Of a stretch of 48,068 nucleotides of DNA, positions 7,236-15,307 are shown in pieces. Below the pieces are notes generated by a model. The model worked only from the letters and a program-made list of their open reading frames with translations, searched no databases and was not told the origin of the DNA. A program made the position numbers and the translations under genes. This stretch comes from Actinomycetes bacterium. GTDB taxonomy: Bacteria > Actinomycetota > Actinomycetes > Mycobacteriales > Mycobacteriaceae. The DNA lies in assembly GCA_023460175.1 (NCBI GenBank), contig JAEWRC010000023.1:1-48068 (forward strand), given 5' to 3'. The first letter of the stretch is position 1. Each line of letters opens with the position of its first letter.

Positions 7236-8908
7236 GTTCTGCCGATACGCCCACCCGGTTGCCGCTACCCGAACTGCGGCCGGACACCGAATTCTTCTGG
7301 ACCGCGGGCGCCGACGGCGTGCTGCGGATCTGCGAGTGCGGGGACTGCAAGTCGCTGATCCACCCGCCGCAGCCGGTCTGTCGGTACTGCCACGGCCGCA
7401 ACATGGGCGTACGCGAGGTGTCCGGCCGCGCGGTCCTGTCGGCCTACACGGTGAACCACCGCTTCAGCCTGCCCGGCCTGCCCGCGCCGTACGTCGTGGC
7501 CCAGGTGGCGCTGGAGGACGATCCGCGGGTCCGGTTGACCACCAACATCCTCGTCGACATCGATGAGGCCGGCGAGGTCGATCTGGAGCTGGGACAGCTC
7601 GTCGAGGTCGAGTTCGCGAAGTTCGACGACGTCTACCTGCCGCTGTTCCGGCCGGTGGCGCCCAAGCAGTTGGGCGAGTTGCCCGCCGACGAGATTGCGC
7701 CCGAGGACTTCTCGAAGCATGTCCGCCCGATGGTGCGGCAGGAGAAGTTCGAGGACAAGGCCGCCATCACCGGCATCGGGGCGTCGCGCCTGGGCCGCCG
7801 GCTGATGGTGCCCCCGCTGTCGCTGACGGTCGAGGCGTGCGAGGCCGCGATCGCCGATGCCGGGCTGACGCTGGCCGACATCGACGGGCTGTCCACCTAT
7901 CCGGGGCTCGACATCGCCGGGATGGGCGAGGGCGGGGTCGGCGCGCTCGAGGGTGCGCTGGGCATCCAGCCGACCTGGATCAACGGCGGCATGGACACGT
8001 TCGGCCCGGGCGGATCGGTGATCGCGGCGATGATGGCCGTCGCCACCGGGATGGCGCGCCACGTGTTGTGCTTCCGCACGCTGTGGGAGGCGACGTTCAG
8101 CCAGTTGATGAAGGAGGGCAAGGCCGCCCCGCCCGGCGGCATGCGCACCACCAACTGGCAGGCGCCCTTCGGCGCCACCTCGGCCGCGCACACCCTGGCG
8201 CTCAACGCGCAGCGGCACTTTCACCGCTACGGCACCACGCGGGAGACGCTGGGCTGGATCGCGTTGAACCAGCGCGCCAACGCCGCGCTGAACCCGACGG
8301 CGATCTACCGCGACCCCATGACCATGGAGGACTACCTGTCGGCGCGGCTGATCACCACGCCGTTCGGCCTCTACGACTGCGATGTCCCGTGCGACGGCGC
8401 GGTGGCGGTGATCGTCTCGGCGGTCGACACCGTCGCCGACCGGCCAAAGAAGCCGGTGCTGATCGAGGCGGTCGGCACCCAGATCATCGAGCGCACCGAC
8501 TGGGATCAGACCACGCTGACCCACGAGCCGCAGGTCCTCGGCCAGGCCGCGCACCTGTGGACGCGAACCTCGTTGCGGCCCAGCGATGTCGACGTCGCCG
8601 AACTGTATGACGGCTTCAGCTTCAACTGCCTGTCCTGGCTGGAGGCGCTGGGCTTCTGCGGGATCGGCGAGGCCAAGGACTTCCTCGACGGCGGCAAGAA
8701 CATCGCGCGCGACGGCGTGATCCCGCTGAACACCCACGGCGGTCAGCTCTCCCACGGCCGCACGCACGGGATGGGGCTGATCCACGAGGCCGTCACCCAG
8801 CTGCGCAGCGAGGGCGGCGAGCGCCAGGTGGCCGACGCCAAGGTGGCGGTGGTCAGCAGCGGTGGCCTGACGCCCAGTGGCGTCCTGCTGCTGCGGACCG
8901 ACGCGTGA
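7232..8908 (+). CDS. DUF35 (zinc-ribbon/OB-fold) fused to thiolase-fold protein, candidate acyl-CoA lyase
   Basis: 558 residues in two parts. Residues 1 to about 165 form a DUF35 domain: cysteines in ECGDCKSLIHPP and VCRYCHG (zinc ribbon), then an OB-fold. From about residue 180 (AITGIGASRLGRR) a thiolase/SCPx-like domain runs to the end. The usual nucleophilic Cys position reads DTFGPGGSV, with no cysteine, and the usual GHPxG motif reads LSHGRTHGMG, so it should not act as a normal thiolase. In steroid side-chain degradation, DUF35 subunits bind Ltp2-type thiolase-fold aldolases that cleave beta-hydroxyacyl-CoA by retro-aldol reaction. A fused version of that pair is the best guess. Overlaps its neighbours by ATGA and GTGA. 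Confidence 0.85.
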   Translation: MSSADTPTRLPLPELRPDTEFFWTAGADGVLRICECGDCKSLIHPPQPVCRYCHGRNMGVREVSGRAVLSAYTVNHRFSLPGLPAPYVVAQVALEDDPRVRLTTNILVDIDEAGEVDLELGQLVEVEFAKFDDVYLPLFRPVAPKQLGELPADEIAPEDFSKHVRPMVRQEKFEDKAAITGIGASRLGRRLMVPPLSLTVEACEAAIADAGLTLADIDGLSTYPGLDIAGMGEGGVGALEGALGIQPTWINGGMDTFGPGGSVIAAMMAVATGMARHVLCFRTLWEATFSQLMKEGKAAPPGGMRTTNWQAPFGATSAAHTLALNAQRHFHRYGTTRETLGWIALNQRANAALNPTAIYRDPMTMEDYLSARLITTPFGLYDCDVPCDGAVAVIVSAVDTVADRPKKPVLIEAVGTQIIERTDWDQTTLTHEPQVLGQAAHLWTRTSLRPSDVDVAELYDGFSFNCLSWLEALGFCGIGEAKDFLDGGKNIARDGVIPLNTHGGQLSHGRTHGMGLIHEAVTQLRSEGGERQVADAKVAVVSSGGLTPSGVLLLRTDA

Positions 8909-9828
8909 GCGACGTAGCCGCTGCCCCCACCCCCCGGGTGGTCCTGGTCGACGGGGTGCCGATGTCGGGCCTGTTGGCCTGCCCCGCCGAGGCCGACCCG
9001 CTGGCCGTCGTCGTCGCGATCCACGGCGGTGCCACCACCGGGGCCTACTTCGATTGCCCCGGGCATCCGCATCTTTCGCTCCTACGCCTTGGCGCCCGGC
9101 TCGGTTTCACGGTGATCGCCCTGGACCGCCCCGGCTTCGGTAGCTCGGCGCTGTACGCCGAGGAGTTCACCGACCCGGCCCGCCGGACCGAGATGGCCTA
9201 CGGCGCCATCGATGCCATCCTCGGTGACCGCGGCCGCGGCGCCGGGATCTTCGTGCTGGCACATTCCAACGGCACGGAGCTCGCGCTGCGGATGGCGGGA
9301 CACCCGGACCGCGGCGAGCAACTGCTCGGGGTCGAGATCTCCGGCACCGGGCTGCGTCAGCAGGAGGCGGCTGCCGCGGTGCTGTCGACCGCGTCGATCG
9401 ACAACGTACCCACCGGGTTGCGCCAACTGCTGTGGGAGCCCGCCGAACTGTACCCCGACGGCATCGCCGGAGCGGTCCGGATCAAGGCCGGGCCCATCTC
9501 GCCGGGCTACGAGGGCGGTCTGGTGACCACCTGGGCCGCGACCATCACCGAACTCGCTGCGCGCGTGCGGGTTCCGGTGCGCTACGCGCTGGCCGAGTTC
9601 GAGCGGGTCTGGTCGGTCGATGATGCGGCCGTGCGCGGGGTCGCCGAACTGTTCACCGCTGCGCCGCAAGTACGCACGGCGCAGCGGATCAACGGCGGGC
9701 ACAATCTGAGCCTCGGCCACACCGCCGCCGCATATCACCTGAGCGCGTTGTCGTTCGCAGAAGAATGCCGGGTCCGCCGCCTCTCGGGCGTCCCGGCCAC
9801 AACCGATTTCACGATGGAGGCCAACTGA
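8905..9828 (+). CDS. alpha/beta hydrolase
   Basis: A 307-residue alpha/beta-hydrolase fold protein. An oxyanion segment is AIHGGATTGAYFD, then LDRPGFGSS, the nucleophile elbow is LAHSNGTEL (Ser121), and the C-terminal His lies in INGGHNLSLGH. The acid is probably in the LAEFERVWSVDD segment. All three parts of a catalytic triad are therefore visible, unlike in the hydrolase at 4149. The GTG start overlaps the previous stop (GTGA), and the TGA overlaps the next ATG. Being coupled to the DUF35-thiolase fusion suggests it acts on the same pathway's ester, thioester or ring-opened intermediate. Confidence 0.88.
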   Translation: MSDVAAAPTPRVVLVDGVPMSGLLACPAEADPLAVVVAIHGGATTGAYFDCPGHPHLSLLRLGARLGFTVIALDRPGFGSSALYAEEFTDPARRTEMAYGAIDAILGDRGRGAGIFVLAHSNGTELALRMAGHPDRGEQLLGVEISGTGLRQQEAAAAVLSTASIDNVPTGLRQLLWEPAELYPDGIAGAVRIKAGPISPGYEGGLVTTWAATITELAARVRVPVRYALAEFERVWSVDDAAVRGVAELFTAAPQVRTAQRINGGHNLSLGHTAAAYHLSALSFAEECRVRRLSGVPATTDFTMEAN

Positions 9829-10646
9829 TGCGTGTCGGATTCATTGGACTGGGGAGCCAGGGCGGGCCGATGGCGCGGGCCATCGTCGAGGCGGGCATCC
9901 CGACCACGCTGTGGGCCCGCCGCCCCGCGTCGCTGGAACCGTATGCCGACACCGCGGCGAAGACGGCGGGATCGCCGGCCGAGCTGGCCGCCGACTGCGA
10001 CATCGTCTGCCTGTGCGTGATCGGCGACGACGACATCCGCGAACTGTGCGAGGGCGAGCAGGGGCTGCTGGCCCACATGAAGCCCGGCGGCGTCCTCGTC
10101 ATCCACAGCACCGTGCACCCGAACACCTGCCGCGAGCTGGCGGAAACGGCGGCGCAGAAGCAGGTTTCGGTGCTGGACGCCCCGGTCAGCGGCGGCGGAC
10201 CGGCGGTGGAGATCAAGCAGCTGCTGGTGATGGTCGGCGGCTCCGAAGCCGACCTGGAGAAGTGTCGGCCGGTCTTCGAGACCTACGCCGACCCCATCGT
10301 GCACCTGGGACCCGTCGGCGCCGGTCAGGTCAGCAAGATCCTCAACAACCTGTTGTTCAGCGCGAACCTCGGCAGCGCGATGAGCCTGCTGGCACTCGGC
10401 GAGGAGCTCGGCGTGGAACGCACCAAGATGTGCGAGGTGCTCAGCCGCGGTTCGGGCACCAGCAAGGCGCTCGGCAGCATCGCCGCGTTCGGCGGCACCC
10501 TCGATCGGCTCGCCCCGATCGCCGGTGCCCTGCTGCAGAAGGACGTCCGGTTGGCCGCCGACCTGGCCGCCCGCGCCGACGCCAAGGAAGGCACGGTGTT
10601 CACCGTGGCCGACACCGCGCTCGAGCACATGGACCATCCCCGGTGA
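9828..10646 (+). CDS. 3-hydroxyisobutyrate dehydrogenase-like NAD(P) oxidoreductase 1
   Basis: A 272-residue beta-hydroxyacid dehydrogenase family protein. The Rossmann motif VGFIGLGSQGGPMA is at the N terminus, the substrate motif LDAPVSGGG is mid-protein, and the catalytic Lys lies in GAGQVSKILNNLL. The family oxidises beta-hydroxy acids (3-hydroxyisobutyrate, tartronate semialdehyde, 6-phosphogluconate) with NAD(P). The next gene is a tandem paralogue whose GTG start overlaps this stop, so the pair may be a heteromer or act on two related intermediates. There is no sign of truncation. Confidence 0.9.
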   Translation: MRVGFIGLGSQGGPMARAIVEAGIPTTLWARRPASLEPYADTAAKTAGSPAELAADCDIVCLCVIGDDDIRELCEGEQGLLAHMKPGGVLVIHSTVHPNTCRELAETAAQKQVSVLDAPVSGGGPAVEIKQLLVMVGGSEADLEKCRPVFETYADPIVHLGPVGAGQVSKILNNLLFSANLGSAMSLLALGEELGVERTKMCEVLSRGSGTSKALGSIAAFGGTLDRLAPIAGALLQKDVRLAADLAARADAKEGTVFTVADTALEHMDHPR

Positions 10647-11443
10647 AGGTCGGCTTCGTCGGCGCCGGCCGGATGGGCACGCCGATGGTGCAGCGACTAC
10701 TGGCCGCCGGCCACGAGGTCGTCGTCCTGGGCCGATCCGAGGACAAACGCGCCGAACTGACCGAATTGGGCGCCACCGCGGTGGGCGCCGCGACCGACGT
10801 CGCCGACGCCGACGTGGTGATCGTGTGCGTGTTCACCGACGAGCAGGTGCGCGAGCTGTGCGCGGACGACAGCGGTGGCCTGCTGGCGGCCATGCGGCCC
10901 GGTTCGGTGCTGGTGGTGCACACCACGGGCAGCCCGCAGACCACGGCCACGCTGTCCGAGGTCGGCGCCGCCCGCGACGTCGGCGTGCTCGACGCCCCGG
11001 TCAGCGGCGGTCCGCACGACATCGCGGCCGGGCAGCTGACGCTGTATCTCGGCGGGGCCGAGGACGCGGTGGCCAAGGCCCGGCCCGCGCTGCAAAGCTA
11101 CGGCGATCCCGTCGTGCACGTCGGTCCGGCCGGCTCGGGGCAGAAGATGAAGCTGATCAACAACGCGCTGTTCGCCGCGCAGATCGGGCTGATGGCCGAG
11201 GCCGCCAAGCTCGCCGATCGGCTGGGCATCGACGAGTCCGCCGCGCTGAACGCGCTGCCGCACGGCAGCGGCGCCTCGAAGGCGATGGGCAACATCGCGC
11301 GGGCCGGGTCGACGGCGGGATTCATCGCCGCGGTCGGCGAATTCATCGGCAAGGACGTGGCCGTCGTCCGGCAGACCGCGGCCGAACTCGGCGCTGATCT
11401 CGGCCGCCTCGATCCCCTGGTCGACGCGGGACTCGGTCAATGA
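10643..11443 (+). CDS. 3-hydroxyisobutyrate dehydrogenase-like NAD(P) oxidoreductase 2
   Basis: 266 residues, tandem paralogue of the preceding gene. The N-terminal Rossmann motif is VGFVGAGRMGTPMVQ, the substrate motif is LDAPVSGGPHD, and the catalytic Lys segment is GSGQKMKLINNALF. The GTG start overlaps the previous stop as GTGA. It ends the operon that began at 5608: a 98-base gap with its own operator-like palindrome follows, before the P450. NADH produced by this step could feed the NuoF-like reductase in the same operon; that link is inference. Confidence 0.9.
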   Translation: MKVGFVGAGRMGTPMVQRLLAAGHEVVVLGRSEDKRAELTELGATAVGAATDVADADVVIVCVFTDEQVRELCADDSGGLLAAMRPGSVLVVHTTGSPQTTATLSEVGAARDVGVLDAPVSGGPHDIAAGQLTLYLGGAEDAVAKARPALQSYGDPVVHVGPAGSGQKMKLINNALFAAQIGLMAEAAKLADRLGIDESAALNALPHGSGASKAMGNIARAGSTAGFIAAVGEFIGKDVAVVRQTAAELGADLGRLDPLVDAGLGQ

Positions 11444-11476
11444 GTCCGGTGCTTTACGGCCCGCCCGGACGGGACT

Positions 11477-11493
11477 ACTGTTAACGTTACAGT
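11477..11493. promoter_or_regulatory. candidate operator upstream of the P450 (ACTGTTAACGTTACAGT)
   Basis: An inverted repeat with arms ACTGT and ACAGT around TAACGTT lies 49 bases before the P450 start. A TATTAT hexamer at 11499 could be the -10. It resembles a TetR-type site but differs from families A and B. The nearest regulator is the TetR at 13529-14134. Confidence 0.45.
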
Positions 11494-11541
11494 TCGACTA
11501 TTATCCGTAACTTTTCGCACCTCTCAGCCCCGGAGGCCGCA

Positions 11542-12744
11542 ATGACCAAGCCCCAGGTCGTATTCGACCCGTTCTCTGACGAGTACTTCAACGATCCCTA
11601 TGACATCTACCTGCGGATGCAGGACGAGGCGCCGGTCTACTACAGCGAAGAATTCGACTTCTACGCGCTGACCCGCCACGCCGACGTCGCGGCCGCACTC
11701 AAGGACCACGAGACCTACTCCTCGTCGCGCGGCTGCGACCTGGCGATGGTGCAGTCCGAGGAGGGTCCGCAGAAGTCGATCATCTTCATGGACCCGCCGG
11801 ACCACCGCGTGATGCGCAGCCTGGTGAACAAGGCGTTCACCCCCCGCGCCATCCAGGCGCAGCGCGAGACCGTCGAGAAACTGGTCGACCACTATCTGGG
11901 TCTCGTCGACCCCGACAACTTCGACGTCGTCCAGGATTTCTCGGGACCGTTCCCGGTCGAGGTGATCACCCGGATGGCCGGGGTCCCCGAGGATTACCGC
12001 CAGATGGTGCGGCATTGGATCGACACGTCGCTGACCCGCGAACCCGGCAACATCGGCTACACCGAGGCCGGCATGGCCGCCGCGATCGAATCGGGCACCT
12101 ACTACTACCAGCTGGCCCAGGAGCGGCGCGCCAATCCGCAGGACGACATGATCAGCCGGCTGGTCGAGGCGGAGATCTTGGCCGAGGACGGTCAGCTGCG
12201 CAAGCTCGACGATATCGAGATCGCCGGCTTCACCTCGCTGCTCGGCGGCGCCGGCGCCGAGACCGTCACCAAGCTGGTGGGCAACGCGATCGTGACGTTC
12301 GCCAAGAACCCGGACCAGTGGCAGAAGCTGCTCGACGACCGCAGCAAGGTCCCCGCGGCGGTCGAGGAGATGCTGCGCTTCGACGGTCCGGTGCACTACA
12401 ACGTGCGCTTCACCCTCGAGGAGGCGCACCTGCACGGCACGACCATCCCGGCCGGCAAGCCCGTGTTCCTGATGAAGGCCGCGGCCAACCGCGATCCGCG
12501 CGCGTTCACCGACGCCCATCTCTTCGACATCGACCGCGACCGCACCGAGTCGCAGAACCTCGGGTTCGGTTACGGCATCCACAGCTGTCTGGGTGCGGCC
12601 CTGGCCCGGCTGGAGACCACGATCGCCCTGGAACGGCTGCTCGATTTCATGCCGCGCTACGAGGTGCAGTGGGACGGCCTGAAGAAGGTGCACATGCAGA
12701 ATGTCGGTGGCTACCACCATGTTCCAGTGAAGGTGCTGCGCTGA
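11542..12744 (+). CDS. cytochrome P450
   Basis: A 400-residue soluble bacterial P450. The heme-thiolate signature FGYGIHSCLG places the axial Cys at 349, the I-helix motif is GGAGAETVTK, and the K-helix ExxR is EEMLR. It should insert one oxygen atom into a substrate C-H bond using electrons from the ferredoxin encoded 1 base downstream. The CYP subfamily cannot be assigned by eye. It is clearly more distant from the P450s at 31050 and 40199 than those two are from each other. The promoter region carries the 11477 palindrome. Confidence 0.95.
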   Translation: MTKPQVVFDPFSDEYFNDPYDIYLRMQDEAPVYYSEEFDFYALTRHADVAAALKDHETYSSSRGCDLAMVQSEEGPQKSIIFMDPPDHRVMRSLVNKAFTPRAIQAQRETVEKLVDHYLGLVDPDNFDVVQDFSGPFPVEVITRMAGVPEDYRQMVRHWIDTSLTREPGNIGYTEAGMAAAIESGTYYYQLAQERRANPQDDMISRLVEAEILAEDGQLRKLDDIEIAGFTSLLGGAGAETVTKLVGNAIVTFAKNPDQWQKLLDDRSKVPAAVEEMLRFDGPVHYNVRFTLEEAHLHGTTIPAGKPVFLMKAAANRDPRAFTDAHLFDIDRDRTESQNLGFGYGIHSCLGAALARLETTIALERLLDFMPRYEVQWDGLKKVHMQNVGGYHHVPVKVLR

Positions 12745-12745
12745 A

Positions 12746-12943
12746 ATGACCAAGAAGGTAGAGGTCGACTTCGAAATCTGTGAGGCCAACGGGGTGTGCA
12801 TGGGCATCATCCCGGAGGTGTTCGAACTCGACGACGAGGACTATCTGCACGTGTTGCAGGACGAGGTGACCCCGGAGAACGAGGACCAGATCCGCGAGGC
12901 CGTGCGCCAGTGCCCGCGGCAGGCGATCTCCATCCGGGAGTAA
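12746..12943 (+). CDS. 3Fe-4S-type ferredoxin, P450 partner
   Basis: 65 residues, with the motif CEANGVC and a later CP (RQCPRQAI). The residue in the variable position of C-x2-X-x2-C is Asn, whereas the ferredoxin at 6924 has Phe and the one at 39028 has His. Such differences are known to mark mycobacterial ferredoxins dedicated to different P450s. It starts one base after the P450 stop, so it is almost certainly co-transcribed and the direct electron donor. A strong hairpin follows 16 bases after its stop. Confidence 0.92.
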   Translation: MTKKVEVDFEICEANGVCMGIIPEVFELDDEDYLHVLQDEVTPENEDQIREAVRQCPRQAISIRE

Positions 12944-12958
12944 CCGGCCCGACGACAA

Positions 12959-12995
12959 CGCGAGCGCCCACTGACGGATTGAGTGGGCGCTCGCG
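12959..12995. terminator. bidirectional terminator hairpin, 14-bp perfect stem
   Basis: CGCGAGCGCCCACT pairs perfectly with AGTGGGCGCTCGCG across a 9-base loop, between the converging ferredoxin (plus) and hypothetical gene (minus). It shares the GCGAGCG-CCAC-TGA look of the larger hairpins at 27920 and 43027. Confidence 0.8.
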
Positions 12996-13013
12996 GCGTT
13001 GAGGGGTGGCGCG

Positions 13014-13532
13014 TCAGCTGGCGGGCACCAGGTCGGCGGCGACCGGGCAACTCGCCGGGGTGCCGCTGCGGAACAGCTCGATCTCGGCGCGGGACTCCGA
13101 ACAGTCCAGCGCGGCCAGCGCTTGGGCCTTGAAGGCCCGGGCGGCGACGCTGAGCCGGTGCTCCACCGAGCCGACGCTGCTGCCCTCGAGTTCGGCCGGC
13201 CAGCTCTCCCCCCACAGCGTGACCTCGGTCTGCCCGCTGTCGAGGGCCTGCTGCACGCCCTCGCGGATGCGCGAGTCCGTGTCGTAGAGGTCGGCGGCGA
13301 CCGCCAGCGCGTGCGGTCGCACGCCGCGGGGCCCGGTGATCAGCGCGGATTCCAGGTCGCCGGTGTCGGCGCCGAGGATCTGTAGCGCCCGGTCGTCGGC
13401 CCCGTTCCAGCGCTCGGGGTCGACCAGCACCCGAACGTCCCAGCCCGCCATCACGCGGTCGAACATCCAGCCGCCGGCCGCGCGCACCGCCTCGCGCACG
13501 CTGGGCGCGACGACGTCCAGGCGGTACCTCAC
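13014..13532 (-). CDS. conserved hypothetical protein coupled to a TetR regulator
   Basis: A 172-residue protein of unknown function beginning MRYRLDVVAPSVREAV. It has a GGWMFDRVMAGWDVRVLV segment and an Ala-rich C-terminal half with three cysteines. No membrane segment is visible. It appears to belong to a family common in mycobacteria, but I know no assigned role. The GTG start overlaps the stop of the TetR gene (GTGA), so the two are translated together; it may be a co-regulator or an unrelated passenger. The C-terminal end meets the 12959 terminator. Confidence 0.75.
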   Translation of the reverse strand: MRYRLDVVAPSVREAVRAAGGWMFDRVMAGWDVRVLVDPERWNGADDRALQILGADTGDLESALITGPRGVRPHALAVAADLYDTDSRIREGVQQALDSGQTEVTLWGESWPAELEGSSVGSVEHRLSVAARAFKAQALAALDCSESRAEIELFRSGTPASCPVAADLVPAS

Positions 13533-14134
13533 GATGTGGCGTCCGGCGCGAACTCCTGGCTCAGCGACTTCGCGTACTCGCGCAACGCTTCCTGCAGCGG
13601 CATTGAGGGATCGAGCAACCATGAGATTTCCATTCCGTTGACGAGGGACACGATTTGCACGGCCTTGAGGGCAGGGTCGAAATCACTGCGGTACTTCCCC
13701 GATGCCTGCCCCTGACGGATGAGGTCGGCCACGATGTCGATCGCGGCCCGCTGCCGGGCCAACAGGCGGTCGTGCAGCGGGGCATCAGGCATCAGGTTCT
13801 CGAGCAGCAGCACGGAGTACGTGCCGACCAGTTCGGGGGCGCGGTCCACGCGCGCCCCCGCCTGGGCGATCTCCTCGAACAGGTCGCCGGAGCGGTCGGC
13901 GTGCGCGTCGTCGTCGGCGTCGCGCGCGTCCACGACCGCGTGCAGCAGCTGTTCCTTGGATTCGAAGTGGTGCAGCAGACCTGCCGCGCTGACCCCGGCC
14001 TCCTTAGCGATCTGCGCCAGCGAGGTGTTGCGCCATCCGTTCTGGGTGAGCAGCCGCTGCGCGGCCGCGAGAATCCGGACCTTGCGGTCCTCACCTTTGG
14101 CGAGCAGCGTCGCATAAGGCCTGGCAGATGACAC
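13529..14134 (-). CDS. TetR family transcriptional regulator
   Basis: 201 residues. The DNA-binding helix-turn-helix covers roughly residues 20 to 60 (TSLAQIAKEAGVSAAGLLHHF, a TetR signature ending in FESKEQLL), followed by an all-helical ligand-binding domain. I chose the GTG at 14134, which has AAGGA 9 bases upstream. An in-frame ATG at 14206 would put a 26-base inverted repeat (14161-14186) inside the coding region and has no ribosome site. Likely self-regulating through that repeat. Its target may be itself or the P450/ferredoxin pair upstream; neither is shown. Confidence 0.88.
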   Translation of the reverse strand: MSSARPYATLLAKGEDRKVRILAAAQRLLTQNGWRNTSLAQIAKEAGVSAAGLLHHFESKEQLLHAVVDARDADDDAHADRSGDLFEEIAQAGARVDRAPELVGTYSVLLLENLMPDAPLHDRLLARQRAAIDIVADLIRQGQASGKYRSDFDPALKAVQIVSLVNGMEISWLLDPSMPLQEALREYAKSLSQEFAPDATS

Positions 14135-14160
14135 GGGGCTGAGTCCTTCTGGTCGGGCAA

Positions 14161-14186
14161 ACCTACTTAATGAACATACAGTAGGT
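14161..14186. promoter_or_regulatory. candidate autoregulatory operator of the TetR gene
   Basis: Inverted repeat with 7-base arms ACCTACT and AGTAGGT around a 12-base AT-rich spacer, 27 bases upstream of the chosen GTG start. The position suits a repressor site over the promoter. Between this site and the end of arsR at 14349 I see nothing else. Confidence 0.6.
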
Positions 14187-14348
14187 TGGTTTGCGCCGTG
14201 TGACAAGGGTCTCTTTTGAACTGTTTTTGCCGACCGTCACAGCGCCGGGCGCGATGTGTGCCCCGACGCTAACCGGGCGGCGCCGCGGGCGGGGGCCATG
14301 CGCCGAACTGGATCGGCTCAGCCGAACAGCAAGCACCACCCCGCCGGG

Positions 14349-14708
14349 TTAGCGGCAGCAGGCGGGATCCAGGACGGCACACAGCGCCTGCAGCGCGTCA
14401 GGGCGCACCTGGTGAAAGACGTTCATCCCACGTCGCTGCGAGACCACGATGCCGGCCTTGCGCAGCTGGCCCAGGTGGTGGCTGACGGTGGATTCGCTCA
14501 ACCCCAACACCGCGGCCAGCCCCCCTGAGGACTCCTCACCGGCGACTGAGCTGAACAACTGCGAGACGATCTTGACCCGGGCCGGATCGGCCAACGCCTT
14601 GAGTCGCAACGCGACCTGCAGCGCATCGGCGTCGCTCATCGGACCGGCGGCCACCGGCGCGCAACACACCGGAGCGGTCATGTCGATCACCGGCAACGCT
14701 TTGGGCAT
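14349..14708 (-). CDS. arsR: ArsR/SmtB family metal-sensing repressor
   Basis: A 119-residue winged-helix repressor. The recognition region is LGLSESTVSHHLGQLRKAG. Two vicinal cysteine pairs are visible: one near the N terminus (VCCAP) and one at the very C terminus (DPACCR). They are likely As(III)/Cd(II)/thiophilic metal ligands. It is divergent from the cadI-like gene, with a long inverted repeat between them, so it should repress both until metal binds. ATG 14708 was chosen because the upstream in-frame extension would run into the operator. The exact metal cannot be told from sequence. Confidence 0.88.
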   Translation of the reverse strand: MPKALPVIDMTAPVCCAPVAAGPMSDADALQVALRLKALADPARVKIVSQLFSSVAGEESSGGLAAVLGLSESTVSHHLGQLRKAGIVVSQRRGMNVFHQVRPDALQALCAVLDPACCR

Positions 14709-14733
14709 GAAACCAGTCTGCCACACCTTCTTG

Positions 14734-14787
14734 ACATATATCGAAATACAGGAGCATGCTGAGCGCATCCACTAATTCGATATATGT
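14734..14787. promoter_or_regulatory. ArsR operator pair between arsR and cadI
   Basis: Two 12-base arms, ACATATATCGAA (14734-14745) and TTCGATATATGT (14776-14787), are exact inverted repeats separated by 30 bases. They are AT-rich in a GC-rich genome and flank the divergent promoters of the metal-sensing repressor and cadI. Each arm could be one half of a looped site or a separate ArsR site. Confidence 0.75.
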
Positions 14788-14811
14788 CACACAGCTGAAG
14801 GGGTGATTCCC

Positions 14812-15291
14812 ATGTCTCGCGTTCAACTCGCCCTCAACGTCGATGACCTCGATGCCGCGGTCGCGTTCTACTCCATCCTGTTCGATGCCACGCCGGCCAA
14901 AGTCAAACCGGGATACGCAAACTTCGCCATCGTCGACCCGCCGCTGAAGTTGGTGCTATTGGAGAACCCCGGACAGGGCGGCACCCTCAACCACCTCGGT
15001 GTGGAAGTGGAGTCGAGTGACACCGTGCACGCCGAGATCGCCCGCCTGAGCCAGGCCGGCATGTTCGCTGAGGAAGGGATCGGCACCACCTGCTGCTTTG
15101 CCACTCAGGACAAAGTATGGGTGACCGGCCCCGGCAAGGAACGCTGGGAGGTCTACACCAAGCTCGCCGACTCCGAGACCTTCGGCACCAGCCCGCAACA
15201 CCCCGGTCAGGACGACGACCAGACCGTCTGCTGCGGCACCAGCGGCGCTGCGACGGCAGCCGAGCCCGCCACGCCGGCGTCATGCTGCTGA
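14812..15291 (+). CDS. cadI: CadI-like VOC-fold protein (ArsI-related)
   Basis: 159 residues, very close in sequence to the cadmium-induced protein CadI known from M. tuberculosis (MSRVQLALNVDDL start, PGYANFAIVDPPLKLVLLENPG). It has the vicinal-oxygen-chelate fold with candidate metal ligands Gln5, His61 and Glu113, and the vicinal pair Cys94-Cys95 seen in ArsI C-As lyases, which break the carbon-arsenic bond of trivalent organoarsenicals. Two extra CC pairs occur in the disordered tail (TVCCGT and the terminal SCC). GAAGGGG precedes ATG 14812. It is divergent from an ArsR; no arsenite pump or arsenate reductase lies next to it. Confidence 0.9.
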   Translation: MSRVQLALNVDDLDAAVAFYSILFDATPAKVKPGYANFAIVDPPLKLVLLENPGQGGTLNHLGVEVESSDTVHAEIARLSQAGMFAEEGIGTTCCFATQDKVWVTGPGKERWEVYTKLADSETFGTSPQHPGQDDDQTVCCGTSGAATAAEPATPASCC

Positions 15292-15307
15292 CCGGCCACA
15301 TCCCAAC

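Noticed and set aside
7232..8908. Calling the DUF35/thiolase fusion an ordinary acetyl-CoA acetyltransferase
   Set aside because: The nucleophilic Cys and the GHPxG motif are both missing.
14135..14206. N-terminal extension of the TetR to an upstream ATG
   Set aside because: It has no ribosome site and would make the 26-base inverted repeat coding.
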